Positions 53,601 through 64,000 of a DNA stretch of 64,000 nucleotides are shown piece after piece. Every line of letters begins with the position of its first letter. The stretch's first letter is position 1. The position numbers and the translations under genes were made by a program. The stretch covers positions 62,001-126,000 of the forward strand of contig JAJNNX010000065.1 in the NCBI GenBank assembly GCA_023159155.1. Reading direction: 5' to 3'. Under the pieces are notes generated by a model. It ran no database searches, was not told the DNA's origin, and saw only the letters and a program-made list of their open reading frames with translations. The stretch comes from Ustulina deusta. Taxonomy: Eukaryota; Ascomycota; Sordariomycetes; Xylariales; Xylariaceae.

Positions 53601-56213
53601 CACGAGACACATAATGAAGATCTGGGACGAGACTACACTAATGCACCTGTCTCGATTAGGCCCCAAGGTAAAAGTTGGTCATCGGAAAACTGCAACGTCC
53701 TATGTGTAATATTAGACACCTCGTCTATTCCATACATACGAGTGGTCAATCAACTTCACCCCAGCGTGACAATGATCATAGGTAGCAGTCGACAGCGGGT
53801 AATGGCCAAGCGGTATTGGTTATGAAGCGGACATTCGGCCGCCATGACCCGGCCCGGTGCAAACGAAAATCCCAGGTGCCTAGGCGGATTGTCGCGCCAA
53901 CTTCCTGTAACGCGATGCTAGGTCCATTCCATGAACTTGTTTAAACTTGATCCGCGTTCGCATTGAAAATCCGGGCCCCCGCCTAGACTGTCCCATCAAT
54001 AAATTTTCAGTTGCCGTCGTCATCTCTTCGTCCCGGGGAACACCTCAACTCGTCCGGGAAATAGGAGTAGCCTGGGTTCGCTTCGATACACTCGCACGAC
54101 CAGAAAACCCTCATTTTGATTCCCTTCTAAGACTGCGGTATGATGCTTTCTTAAGATCTCGACGGTCTGTACCATATCATGAGAACGACGCGTGATCAAG
54201 AACTTTGACAGGCCGGTGTTCGTGATGACGACGACCTAGACCTTGTGCCTATCCCGGCCCCATGAATTTAATGGAGGATCGCCATCTGTTGATCCCGCAA
54301 CGCGGACGCGGCCCTTGGGACCGAGTTCGATCAGTCGTCTGAACTCCGTGTTTCTAGGCGCTAGCGCTCAATGCTGAACGACGAGACAAGATTGGAACCG
54401 CCACATTTCCTCCACACCGAAGATTTGCAAAGACTTTCCTTGTAGTCGAATCTATCGTATCATGCTAATAGGTACCTATTACTTTGCTACTAAATAGCAC
54501 CAACTTCGAGCCTTCCTTCACGAAATATCACGATCTCTTAGAGTATAATAGAAAAGGAGGGGATAGAAGGGACCCCCACAATTCAACTGTGTTATCCTGA
54601 CTAAGAAAAAGGGCGTGATCTCCTCACCTTCTATTTTTTTTTTTCCTATTCGATATCGTCTACAAACCACTTAGTTTCGACTATATGCTTACGAATCGGT
54701 TGGGGCGCGGGATATTGGGCCCAGATTTATCCTACGTACTCGATGCATCCTCCCAGCGACTTGTACCTTGTCTTGCGTACTTCGCATTGTCCGTGGCATT
54801 TTGTGTCTATTTGACGACCCATGTAATTCTACACCATATACAAGCCAGTCGGCTCCCCGGATTCGCCTGTAGGTAGCTAGTCCTATCGGGGTTCATGGAG
54901 TAGTGTAGCAACCGAAGTAAGCCGAAGTATACGGCTGTCACATCGCACATCGCACAAGGCAGACCTCGACGCATTCCATGCATTCCATGTATACATATTT
55001 CGCAGGGCTGAGATGTGTGCCTACCAAGCGCCCGGGTGTCTCGCGACATGGTAAGTGAGGTCGATCATTGGGGGCGACCTAGAGCCAACGCAAGCCCATT
55101 GGACTGTGGTATTTCCCCGTTCTTTGCCCTGCATCTGTGCATATTCAAGCGGCAAGGCCTTTAGAAACACGACCTCCACTCAGCTGGGGTGGTGACCAGC
55201 AGAGCCGCGTGATACTCAAACCACATTCCGACTGATCTGCGACTGCGTCCGTTTCAGCATGGATACCTTGACCCTTGAAGACTGCAAACCTTACCTAACC
55301 CAAAGAGAGGATGTGGACACGCTGGAATAGTTAGCGAGAGACGTCCGCATACACGTAGTCGGGAGGTAAGGAATATAATCTAAGCATACTAGTGTAAGTG
55401 GTAGTGTAGTGTAGTAGCTGATGGCGGTGGGACAAATGGCTGTTTCATTTCACGCCGATAACTGAGCGTCTACCTACATATATCCACTATATTTCCTTGC
55501 ACACACACGAAAGCCGGGCTATAATCGCATTTATTATGTAGCCGAAAGAAGAAACAGAGAAGAGAGAGAAAAAAAAAGAAAAAGAGGAGGCTTGAATCCA
55601 GATGCAGCGAGCGACATGGTGTAGGTGCGAACTCTGCAAATTACGCACAGGTACCCGAGAAAAGTTACTGCAAAGCATCGGTTTCCTTCCATTCAAAGTT
55701 TTTCTTTTCGTAATCGCCTGTCATACTATAACGTAGATGCTGGAAGCACATACAAGGTTCGCACACAGTAATAGGTAAGTAAGCGGTAACGAAAACAAGG
55801 AGGCTCTGGGCAGTACTTCTGGGGATGTTTGCTGAAACCTGAGCAGAATCGAAGAGTGCCATGCCCCTGTCCCGATGCGGAGCCGACCCTGCTCGGGTCC
55901 GTTATAGGCAGTAGAAGGGGGGGGAGGGGCAGATGCGGCTTACATAAGTACCTTATGCGACGGTACCTGCCGTAGGTCGACAAGCTCGCGGAGAGAGGTA
56001 TCTGCGCTAAACACTGTGGCTGGAGGTTCGGGAGATAATCATGTGGCTTGGGCATATCGTTCCCGAAAACTGGAACATCCACGCCAGCATACCTAGGCAA
56101 GATTAGCCCTAGATTAGCCGGGCCACCTCCCCACCACGAGCCACTCCGGAGTGCAACAGCAAGAACACATTCTGCAAACTATCGACAACATCCTCCACCC
56201 CAACACCGTCGAG
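50686..56213. other. 5.5-kb gene-poor region
   Basis: The first 700 bp are the likely promoter and leader of the Myb/SANT gene (AG-rich on the plus strand). Beyond it I see only short unrecognised frames, for example 51800-52225 (-) and 53947-54195 (+). A T run lies near 52041-52050. An A/G-rich stretch sits at 55555-55590. The last several hundred bases are the promoter of the uL15 gene. Confidence 0.45.
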
Positions 56214-56822
56214 ATGCCGACCCGATTTAGCAAGACACGCAAACACCGTGGCCACGTCAGTGCTGGCCACGGCCGCGTTGGCAAGCACAGAAAGCACCCC
56301 GGTGGTCGTGGTATGGCCGGTGGCCAGGTAAGGAGCGAAAAACCCTTGGTCGATCAATATTCGTCTACGGGAGTCCAATGGCTGATTCCTCGCTCGAACT
56401 CGCCGTTTAGCACCACCATCGCACGAACATCGATAAATACCACCCCGGCTACTTCGGAAAGGTCGGTATGCGCCACTTCCACCTGCTGCGAAACCACCAG
56501 TGGAACCCCATAATCAACCTCGATAAGGTGAAGAATACCTCCCCCAGTCTTCCATCGTGACGGCCCAACTCGCCACCACGCCGGCTAATACAATTGGATT
56601 TAGCTCGTCTCTCTCCTCCCCGAGGACGTGCGCGACAAATACGTCTCCGGCGAGGCTAAAGACACAGCCCCCGTTATCGACCTCTTGAACCTCGGCTATT
56701 CCAAGTTGCTGGGCAAGGGACGCCTCCCCGAGTTCCCCTTCGTCGTCCGCGCTAGATATGTCAGCAAGCTGGCCGAGCGCAAGATTACAGAGGCCGGTGG
56801 TGTCATCGAGTTAGTGGCGTGA
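56214..56822 (+). CDS. rpl28: 60S ribosomal protein uL15 (Rpl28, L27a)
   Basis: uL15 is a cytosolic large-subunit protein that contacts 25S rRNA near the base of the central protuberance. The exons are 56214-56327, 56411-56527 and 56604-56822, all phase 0, giving 149 residues, the exact family length. The sequence starts [20 protein letters not shown] and passes through [37 protein letters not shown] and [13 protein letters not shown] to a C-terminus of [13 protein letters not shown]. The glycine-rich and basic N-terminus is the rRNA-binding tail. The introns are 83 and 76 nt, with donors GTAAGG and GTGAAG and acceptors TTTAG. The gene stands alone between two gene-poor stretches. Confidence 0.97.
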
Positions 56823-59240
56823 GGTTTCTGAAAATGAAAAGGGATTACGGAACTCAGGCTGGGGTAATCAAGCATTTAACGGTGTTCAGGATGGTTAGGG
56901 TGGTACCACAAAAAGAGCCGCGTTAGGACAATAGATCCTAAAATGGCCAATCATCACAAAATTTCCTGGACGAGATATGTTGAAGCGAGCCACAACCAAT
57001 TCTCAAGGAATGAACTTACTACACGCGTTATTCGATAGCTCCGCCTTAGCAGCCAGTGGACTACGAGAAACGATATTGTACAATTGTGCATGAAGAAACA
57101 AATTAGCACTCGGAAGTTGTATATATCCGCCACACTATATTCTAGCGTGACGGTTTACAGGTGATAATTCATGCGCTCACAAGGCTCGCTGTGTTCACGA
57201 TTTCGTACTCGAAGAGGAAGAGGTTATTCAGGGGAGGCGATAGTGTTTCCAGCGCTGGGCCCTCCACGCTTCGAGCTGGCTCAGCCATACCTTGCGCAAG
57301 TCATTTTTATGGTTCATAAATACCACCTCTCCCGAGGCTACGTGTCTAACTTACTGTTTTCCTTCGGACCACCCATGCAAGACTCGTATGGCTATCATGT
57401 TATCGCCACGCTCATCACTAGCTTGGACATCGTTTTCGAACAGTTTTTTGGGCATTTGGACACAATGTTGGACAATACTACGCTTGGCTCGTTCAAGCAT
57501 GCGCGTGCCCATGGGGAACGCAACTTATCAGGACAAGATGAGAAGCCGTACCTATATAAATGCATCCTTACTTTGCTTGGTGACGAAGCGGAGCAACCTA
57601 GCCGGTGGATATGCTGATGACCTGGTCGATTTATCACAGCCTCGCTCCCTTCATGCCCAGCACACCCTTGGCTATTCCTAGCGAAATTCGAAAGTAATGT
57701 AGGGCCGATGCCCACAATAGGTTGTAGAACAGCGCAAACGAGAGAGATCCCATTAAGGACCGTTGCGCAAGCGGTATAGTAAGAGACCGTAGGACAAGCT
57801 CGAGTGATACCGTTTCAACCTGCGATAAGGACCTAGTCGCTAGACGAAGCGAATGCCACCAGCCGGGACACGATCATCACTGATACTCTGCAGGATGTGG
57901 CACCTGTGTATCGTCTCATCTGAAGTGCTGTGTCCCCTCGGCCACAAATAATGCCAGATACGTGTTACTGAATTATCAGGCAGTGGGCAACCCAGGTCAG
58001 GTTCGGTTTCCTGCTCGCTGGCATGGCTTCGGAGGGAGCATATATGCACGTCGACTGGTGTTTTCGCAACCAGATTGCAAATATACTCCGAACTAGGAGC
58101 GATGTTTCGTTATATTATCATGATGAGTCTGGGGTTCTGTATTGAAGAAGTGCGCAACATTCACCTACCCTGGTGCCCCATCCCGGCTTCCTGGATTGAG
58201 GTTTGTAGGTAGGTAGGTAGGCAGGTAGGTTGTAAGACTTATATTATACTTGTATGCCAGTCGTACAGTATGGCAAGGGTGAAGCTACATTGCATCGACG
58301 TACCTCCATCATGTACCATTACAACGAAGGTTATATAGGTACTTACCTGCGGGACTACTAGCAGATCTGGTATCGTGAACGATGCGCTCAATTGCGGGGA
58401 TGAACAGAGTACGTAGAGAATACTTTGAGGTCCCAAGCCCTGGTACGTACAGTACTTGAGGCTTGGCATGGGCGACCTTTTGACCGGGTGCATTTAGGGT
58501 AGTTGGTATAGGTATGAACTACCCATAGGTATGCTCATTATTGCAAGAGAGGTTGCGGTTGGAATGATTTAGGTAATTCATAGAATTGATATCCTGGGCC
58601 AGACCTGACCTTACTCTTTTCCAATATAACCAACCACTGGTAGTTTGTGAAGTCTAGTGTAAGCTTATTGACTTGAACATCCTTTAGCTCCTGAGTCCCT
58701 ATTATCTATTTAGGTATACTTATATAGCAGACCTATAATTGCAACCTGTTTATTAGAAATATATATTATTCTACTACTATAATAGTGATATTAAAACATT
58801 ATATCTTTTGTAAAAACCTGAAATGTTTTATACTATACATAAGTACTTAGCTAAGAGCTTTTAATGCTTATATAGGAATAGCTAAATAGGAGCTTTCTAA
58901 GATCAATAAATATCTATCTAACTGCAACTGTAGCAAATCACCCCACTAGCTCAAGTGGGAAACATAAAGGGTATAATAGAATACCGTTCTCAAGTTTAAA
59001 CCCGGAGTCTTATTCTTTGAAAGATTTCCATGAACAATGATAGTAAGATGCTGCAAGAGAAGGCAGTTCAAAGATCAACATACAAGGTATCTTCAGTATT
59101 GGCTAGCAGACAAACAGAGACAGGGGGCTGTGCTGTAATAGCGTTGCAATAGCGAACAAGCCCCCAATATGTACGTACCATTACCTGCCCAAGTACATAC
59201 TTAGATTATGTACCTACCTAGGTCCTAGGTATGTCCTAGA
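56823..59240. other. gene-poor, AT-rich second half
   Basis: The plus-strand frame 57171-57617 (148 codons) is open but I recognise nothing in it, and a second overlapping frame is equally open. A TAGG run lies at 58205-58230. From about 58500 to 59100 the DNA is clearly AT-rich with TATATA and TTATAT runs, which may be a decayed repeat. Confidence 0.45.
58205..58230 (+). repeat. TAGG tetranucleotide microsatellite
   Basis: Consecutive TAGG units with one CAGG variant. Confidence 0.75.
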
Positions 59241-62200
59241 TTTACTAATGGAGGCGGGCGGAGGCAGGTTAGGTAGTGTACCTACCACCTTCTCCCACCG
59301 CTGCGGCACTGCCCACCTTTTCCCAACATCCTTTCGCCATTTCTCTTCCCACCTTCTTAGGAGACAAAACCCACTACAACGGCTGTGCAGCGCATGTCAA
59401 AGGCGAAGGCGCTTGCTTCTGTTGGCATCTGTCTTGTTGCACAGTTGTGCCTCGGTGCCACCCAAATCATCTTCCATTCTATTCCTCTATCGGTATCTCG
59501 AGTCGAGTCGCGAGACGCAAGACGCGAGACATTGGAATCACGCGACCGTCAGAGCTATCTACGACACCAGCTCTGCCTCCCGGTATTCTTATCGGCATTG
59601 CTAACAAACACCTCACCTGGACCTGACGTCAAAGGATATTTTCCAAAAGGTATTGCGACAGCCGAGCATGTTTCTTTTTAGTCACCTTGTCCAATTATCC
59701 CATCCTCTAGCCAATCCCATCAAACTGGCTCATCCTTGAACCAGAACATCGGCCCACCAGAGGAGGCACTCAATTACCTACACTACCTACCTACATGACG
59801 GCTCAAGCTCCACAGGTACCCCCTAACAGCGCTACCGAAAGGTTAGCAGGCGGCTTCTTGCCGTCATGCGAAATTGCAAGGTGTACCAGCCAAACAGCCA
59901 ACAGCCAAACCCAGTGCATAGCATACCAACCAACTGTGCCGCTGCCAACATTTCTATTCAATCATACCGTCACATCCCGATCTTTTGTTTTCTTTCTTTC
60001 TCTATTTTGTCCAATCCAAGTGGAAGTATAGCATTCCAACATGAAGCTTATGTGAGCACTGGGTTTATTATTAGATTTGACCAGTGCCAGGTGCAACCCT
60101 GTACTCCCCGCTTACAGAATAATTGATTCAACTAAGGCGATATATTCCACAACCAATGTTACTTGTACCTCGATGAATACATTTGCCCCGCAAGTCAGGC
60201 CCACTGTGATCAAGCTTGCGGCCAATCAGTTCTATACACCCACACCGCATTCTGCTTGATTATTATTTAGAGGTACTTACCTGTTGTGTTGGATACACTA
60301 CTCTCAGCCTACTACGACTGTTGCGGATCGCACGTTTGAGGGACTCATCGGTGTTGGTCTTACATCATTCCATTCCCCGTTCGCAATAGCTTGTCTACAT
60401 GGATGGAATCGCTTCTCCTTCTCTTTCTACTTCTACTTCTTTGTTTGTCGTCTGCAGTTTCTGGATGAACTACCTCTGTTAGGTACCTATTAATGTTGGC
60501 GCCGTCTCACGTGGCTGACGGACCAATTTCCCAGGCATTGTCTCGCAATTCGCAATATACTCCATATACTTCTGAACATCATTTCAGCTCGTACTCTCTA
60601 GCTTTTCTGCGGTACCCCCGTAACAACGCGCATCTTTTCCTGCCACCACCTTGTCCGTGACAGTACAAGCTGTCCTTAGGTACAGTACGGTACTTCAGAC
60701 GCCCCCACCAGATTGACGAGTACCTACTGTACACAGCGAGTACAGTACACAACGGGACAGAACACAATACCAGAACGCTAGAGCACAACTCAGACAAACG
60801 GGCGACGAAATAGGACGAGACCGGCAAGCTTGATCAACCCGAACAAGTCCCTCTCTTTCCAGTCTTGGTCAGGCCTTCCAGTCCAGCTTTACAGGGCAAC
60901 AAGTGAGAGATCAGCAAGCAGTACGTACGTGTTTTCCGAAGTCACTCTCTTCGCCCCTTCTCCTTTTTTGCCCCTCTCTACCAATGTCTTGCCACATGTA
61001 CCTTTGTACCTCTGTCTCTTCCCATTGTGGCCTCTCCACCATTTTTTTTATTCTCCTCTCGGCCCCACATAACATAATTTTTTTTTTACTGCCACCCTGG
61101 CCCCCCTAGTTTGCCTCTGCCCGTACCTTAATCACTCACCCGCCCTCGCCCACCTGCGACCTTGTCTACCTGTCCACTTCGTCTCTCTCTTCTTCTTCTA
61201 CTCGGGCGCTACCTCGATCTACTTTGCATGCACCCGCGCACGCACACAATATACATTTGCGCAAATCGACCTACTTTGACCTGGTGCTTGCTTCGAGTTC
61301 TAGTGCAGTCCATACTAGGCTCGTGTCTTACCAATAATCGGTCAATACCTGATCCCCCCCAGGCTGATAGCTGTGGCCCATCCGACCGCCCCGAAGTACT
61401 GTACTTTGCACCTCTCCTCTGATCCTCCTCTTCTACCTCCTCCTCGTGTACCCGTTCATTTGTTTCCCTGCACATTCCTTACCTCCTCCCCGCCCACACA
61501 GGTCCCAAACCAACAACACACCAACCCAACAGTACCACGCAAGCTGCACTCAGGCTTTTCGCGCAAAGTACCAACCAACAACGTTCAGCATACCCACCCT
61601 GTACCCTGACTCTCGCTGCCTATACAAGCTATCGTGTACCTGCAACATTACTCACGCTTTCTTGCTCGACTTTACTGATGGACGGTTGTTCGGACTCAGG
61701 CGTCTAACCACTCTATATTTTAGTTCGCGACAGTTACGCATACCTAACCCTCGCGCACAGCACCGTGGGGAAACTACTATTGCAGAACAGTACTTATCGG
61801 CATTGTCTGCTTCTGTTGGCCGAGTCTATCGACGCGCCTGTGCTTCCTCAGGTATCCAGCTGTACGCTTTCAATTGACCCAGACGCCGGCATAAACGTCT
61901 TGTTTGAGCCTCGCGCTTGCGATTGCAGTTCGCTTCTCCATCCCTCAACAAGGTTGCGAATTATTGGAATAGTTGCCCGTCAGTTAAATTTGCGTTTCCT
62001 TATCTTCTTCTCTTAATTTTTAATTTTTATATTTTTCTTGCCCCTTGGTTCTTTCCGTCACTACCATCACCACTCCCAAGTTTTGTTTCGCGCAGCATTA
62101 CTTCTGGCGTTATTATCATGTATCTCGATTTGGTATAACGCGTTTCCCGCGTTACATGCACTGTCGCGATACGATGCGCTACGCTATGGGGCCCATGCAC

Positions 62201-62682
62201 CGCCAACCTTCTCCACTACCCATATCCTCACCTTCGCTCATGTATTGGTCCTTGTATCGAGGTATCCTCTCGCGTCTTCATGCTGCAACTTATACCTCAA
62301 TTCCCTTATACACCACATATCCGGCTGTTACTGCGCAGTGTCTTGGCGTTACCAAACCACCTGCCGCATGTCATCTTCATCCCAACCGCTTTTGTTTTCC
62401 TTCTCGTTGGCTGTTGTTGACTGGAGAATGAGATCTACCGATTCATGCTACCTGCGATCTATCCTCTCACCCTTATCTCCTCCCTCTCATCTCTAGCTTG
62501 TCATACTATATTTATTATATCCGGGACAATCGTTCGGCTCCTAAAGCGTTGTTACCCCTTTTAGCCTTGACAGCAACCCAGTACATGTATCTTGAATTTA
62601 CTTACTTGGGCGTTTCACCTGTTAAATTGTATTCGCTGTGTATTCACTAAGACTGTTAGCTGACACTACTTTGCCCCAGATC
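59241..62682. other. pyrimidine-rich leader-like region upstream of the last gene
   Basis: The plus strand becomes rich in C and T from about 60.9 kb, with runs such as TTTTTTTT near 61078-61087 and TCTCTCTTCTTCTTCT near 61183. No long conserved frame is seen, but many short ATG-started frames are. This resembles the promoter and long 5' leader of a regulatory gene, here the Myb-like gene that starts at 62683. Confidence 0.45.
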
Positions 62683-64000
62683 ATGCAGCAGTGGCAGGTC
62701 GGCCCTGTGCCGGAGTACCTTTACGGCTCCACTCAGCATCCAAATGATATGCAGTGAGTACTATGCATTTACTATGCGTTTCTCTGACACCTTGCTCAAC
62801 ATCATGCACGACATCTTCCACCGTCAAGTCCCAGATTGAGTGCAACACCTGCTGGTTCCCATTGCTTGCCTCCCCTTTCAGCAACGGTGCTCACTGCCTG
62901 GCTACGCTCCCTTGCTTCCCCCAGTACTCCAGTTTAGCTAGTACACGGCCTTGCATGGAGCCCATATGTACCTGATGCCCTGCTAAAATACATCTGCCTC
63001 ATCCCTCATGTATACTCTGCGGGCCTGTACACTTTGAGCCTTGAAGAGCGCGGTGCTTCCCGGTAGTTTAGACCAAGTCTACCCTCTCTTTCACTGCTGG
63101 GTGACTGGAACTGGTGATGGCTTCACTCAATCCTGGGAACATGGTCTTTCCTGCAACTTTCTTTGCATCTACCCGCTCTCTCACATCTCACAGCCTGTGC
63201 ATATGAATCGAATAACGCCCTGCAGCGATGTTGACATGCCATCGCGTCCTCGTTGTCTCATTCGGCATATTGCTGGCCTATGTTGCTAACATTATACTGT
63301 AATATAGCACAACACATCCTTATCAACCTGATATGTCGCGTCGTAATGAATTTACTGGTTATTCCACGCCGGGCCAGAATCCTGCCGCCCAGCAGCATCC
63401 GCAACACGGCCAGCAACATCATCAGCAGCAGCCGCAACATGGACAACATCAAGCACACCAGCCGCATCAAGCTCACCAGTCACACGGGCAGCATGGCCCG
63501 CATGCGCAACACCAGCAACAACAGCACCAACATACACAACATCAGTCACAGCCACAGCATCATCAGCAGCACCATGCAACTCCCGTGCCGCCGCCCATCA
63601 ATCTCTCGGCTCCGGCCGCAGCAGCACCCACCCAACAGCAGTCTACTCCTACACAGACCCCTGCTCAGCCCACTTCCCGCGGCCGTAAAAGACCAGCGCC
63701 TGGACATCAACAAGCTACGCAACAACCCCACCAGTCGGCTCACCCGCAGCCGCACACATCTACCCCCACTCCGGCATCCGCGGCTGCTGTTGCCTCAGCC
63801 ACTACAGCTTCGGCGCCTATGCCCTCTACCCCTGCTGCTGCACCTACACCTGTCCCTGCCCCGTCAGTCACTCAGCAGACTCCGGTTCCTGCGCCGACCC
63901 CGGGATCTGACGGCGCCGATACGCCTTCTCAACCTCCTCCGATCAAGAAGAGCCGCACGAATACCCCGTGGACCCCAGCCGAGGAGCTGAGATTGAAACA
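62683..64000 (+). CDS. Myb-like (SANT) protein, N-terminal part, cut by window end
   Basis: Exon 1 is 62683-62753: MQQWQVGPVPEYLYGSTQHP, then NDM, then a split codon. Donor GTGAGT at 62754 joins acceptor ATATAG, and exon 2 from 63308 reads TTHPYQPDMSRRNEFTGYS in frame to the window end. The visible 254 residues are mostly Gln/His-rich (many CAG/CAT/CAC codons), then Pro/Ala/Thr-rich, with a possible nuclear signal (RGRKRPAP) and IKKSRTNT. The last residues, PWTPAEELRLKQ, are the start of a Myb/SANT repeat, placed as in fungal Myb-like regulators I recall from Sordariomycetes. The rest of the domain lies beyond the window. The 554-nt intron is long for this genome and could hide another exon. 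An alternative start is the ATG at 63333. Confidence 0.75.

Overview
The window looks like nuclear DNA of a filamentous ascomycete, most likely a Sordariomycete. Genes carry short GT-AG introns with fungal branch points (CTAAC/CTGAC), the proteins match Pezizomycotina families (Prp19, Drs1, Bim1/EB1, App1, uL15, fungal DUF5923/DUF4449, OHCU decarboxylase), and the gaps are full of TAGG/CCTA tetranucleotide tracts such as TACCTAGGTA. I cannot name the genus. Exon boundaries were built by eye from splice signals, reading frame and family conservation. No sequence search was run.

Layout. 0.46-1.12 kb (+): a broken remnant of CYP51, the sterol 14-alpha-demethylase. 2.2-3.8 kb (-): a chromodomain protein whose C-terminal end cannot be completed. 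5.0-6.3 kb (-): EB1/Bim1 microtubule plus-end protein. 7.9-10.3 kb (+): App1-type phosphatidate phosphatase, with unexplained coding-like sequence in front of it. 10.9-13.3 kb (-): ribosome-biogenesis helicase Drs1. 14.1-14.8 kb (-): small unknown protein. 18.9-21.7 kb (+): DUF5923/DUF4449 protein. 22.7-25.4 kb (-): large disordered protein with KEN and PIP-like motifs. 26.6-28.9 kb (-): OPT-family transporter. 29-36.4 kb: gene-poor. 36.5-38.3 kb (-): RING protein with SUMO-interaction motifs, probably Slx5-like. 40.0-41.7 kb (-): Prp19. 42.3-43.1 kb (+): OHCU decarboxylase of urate breakdown. 43.7-45.1 kb (-): polyQ protein of unknown function. 45.1-49.5 kb: gene-poor with two weak candidates. 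49.6-50.7 kb (-): Myb/SANT-like protein. 50.7-56.2 kb: gene-poor. 56.2-56.8 kb (+): ribosomal protein uL15. 56.8-62.7 kb: gene-poor, then a pyrimidine-rich leader-like region. 62.7 kb to the end (+): start of a second Myb-like gene, cut by the window edge.

The genes are mostly independent housekeeping and regulatory genes. I see no biosynthetic cluster, no intact transposon, no CRISPR array and no RNA gene I can support. The features most worth following are the decayed cyp51 copy, the SIM-rich RING protein, the KEN/PIP-like protein, the chromodomain protein with three copies of an RSSLRRAxRES motif, and the coding-like stretch upstream of app1.
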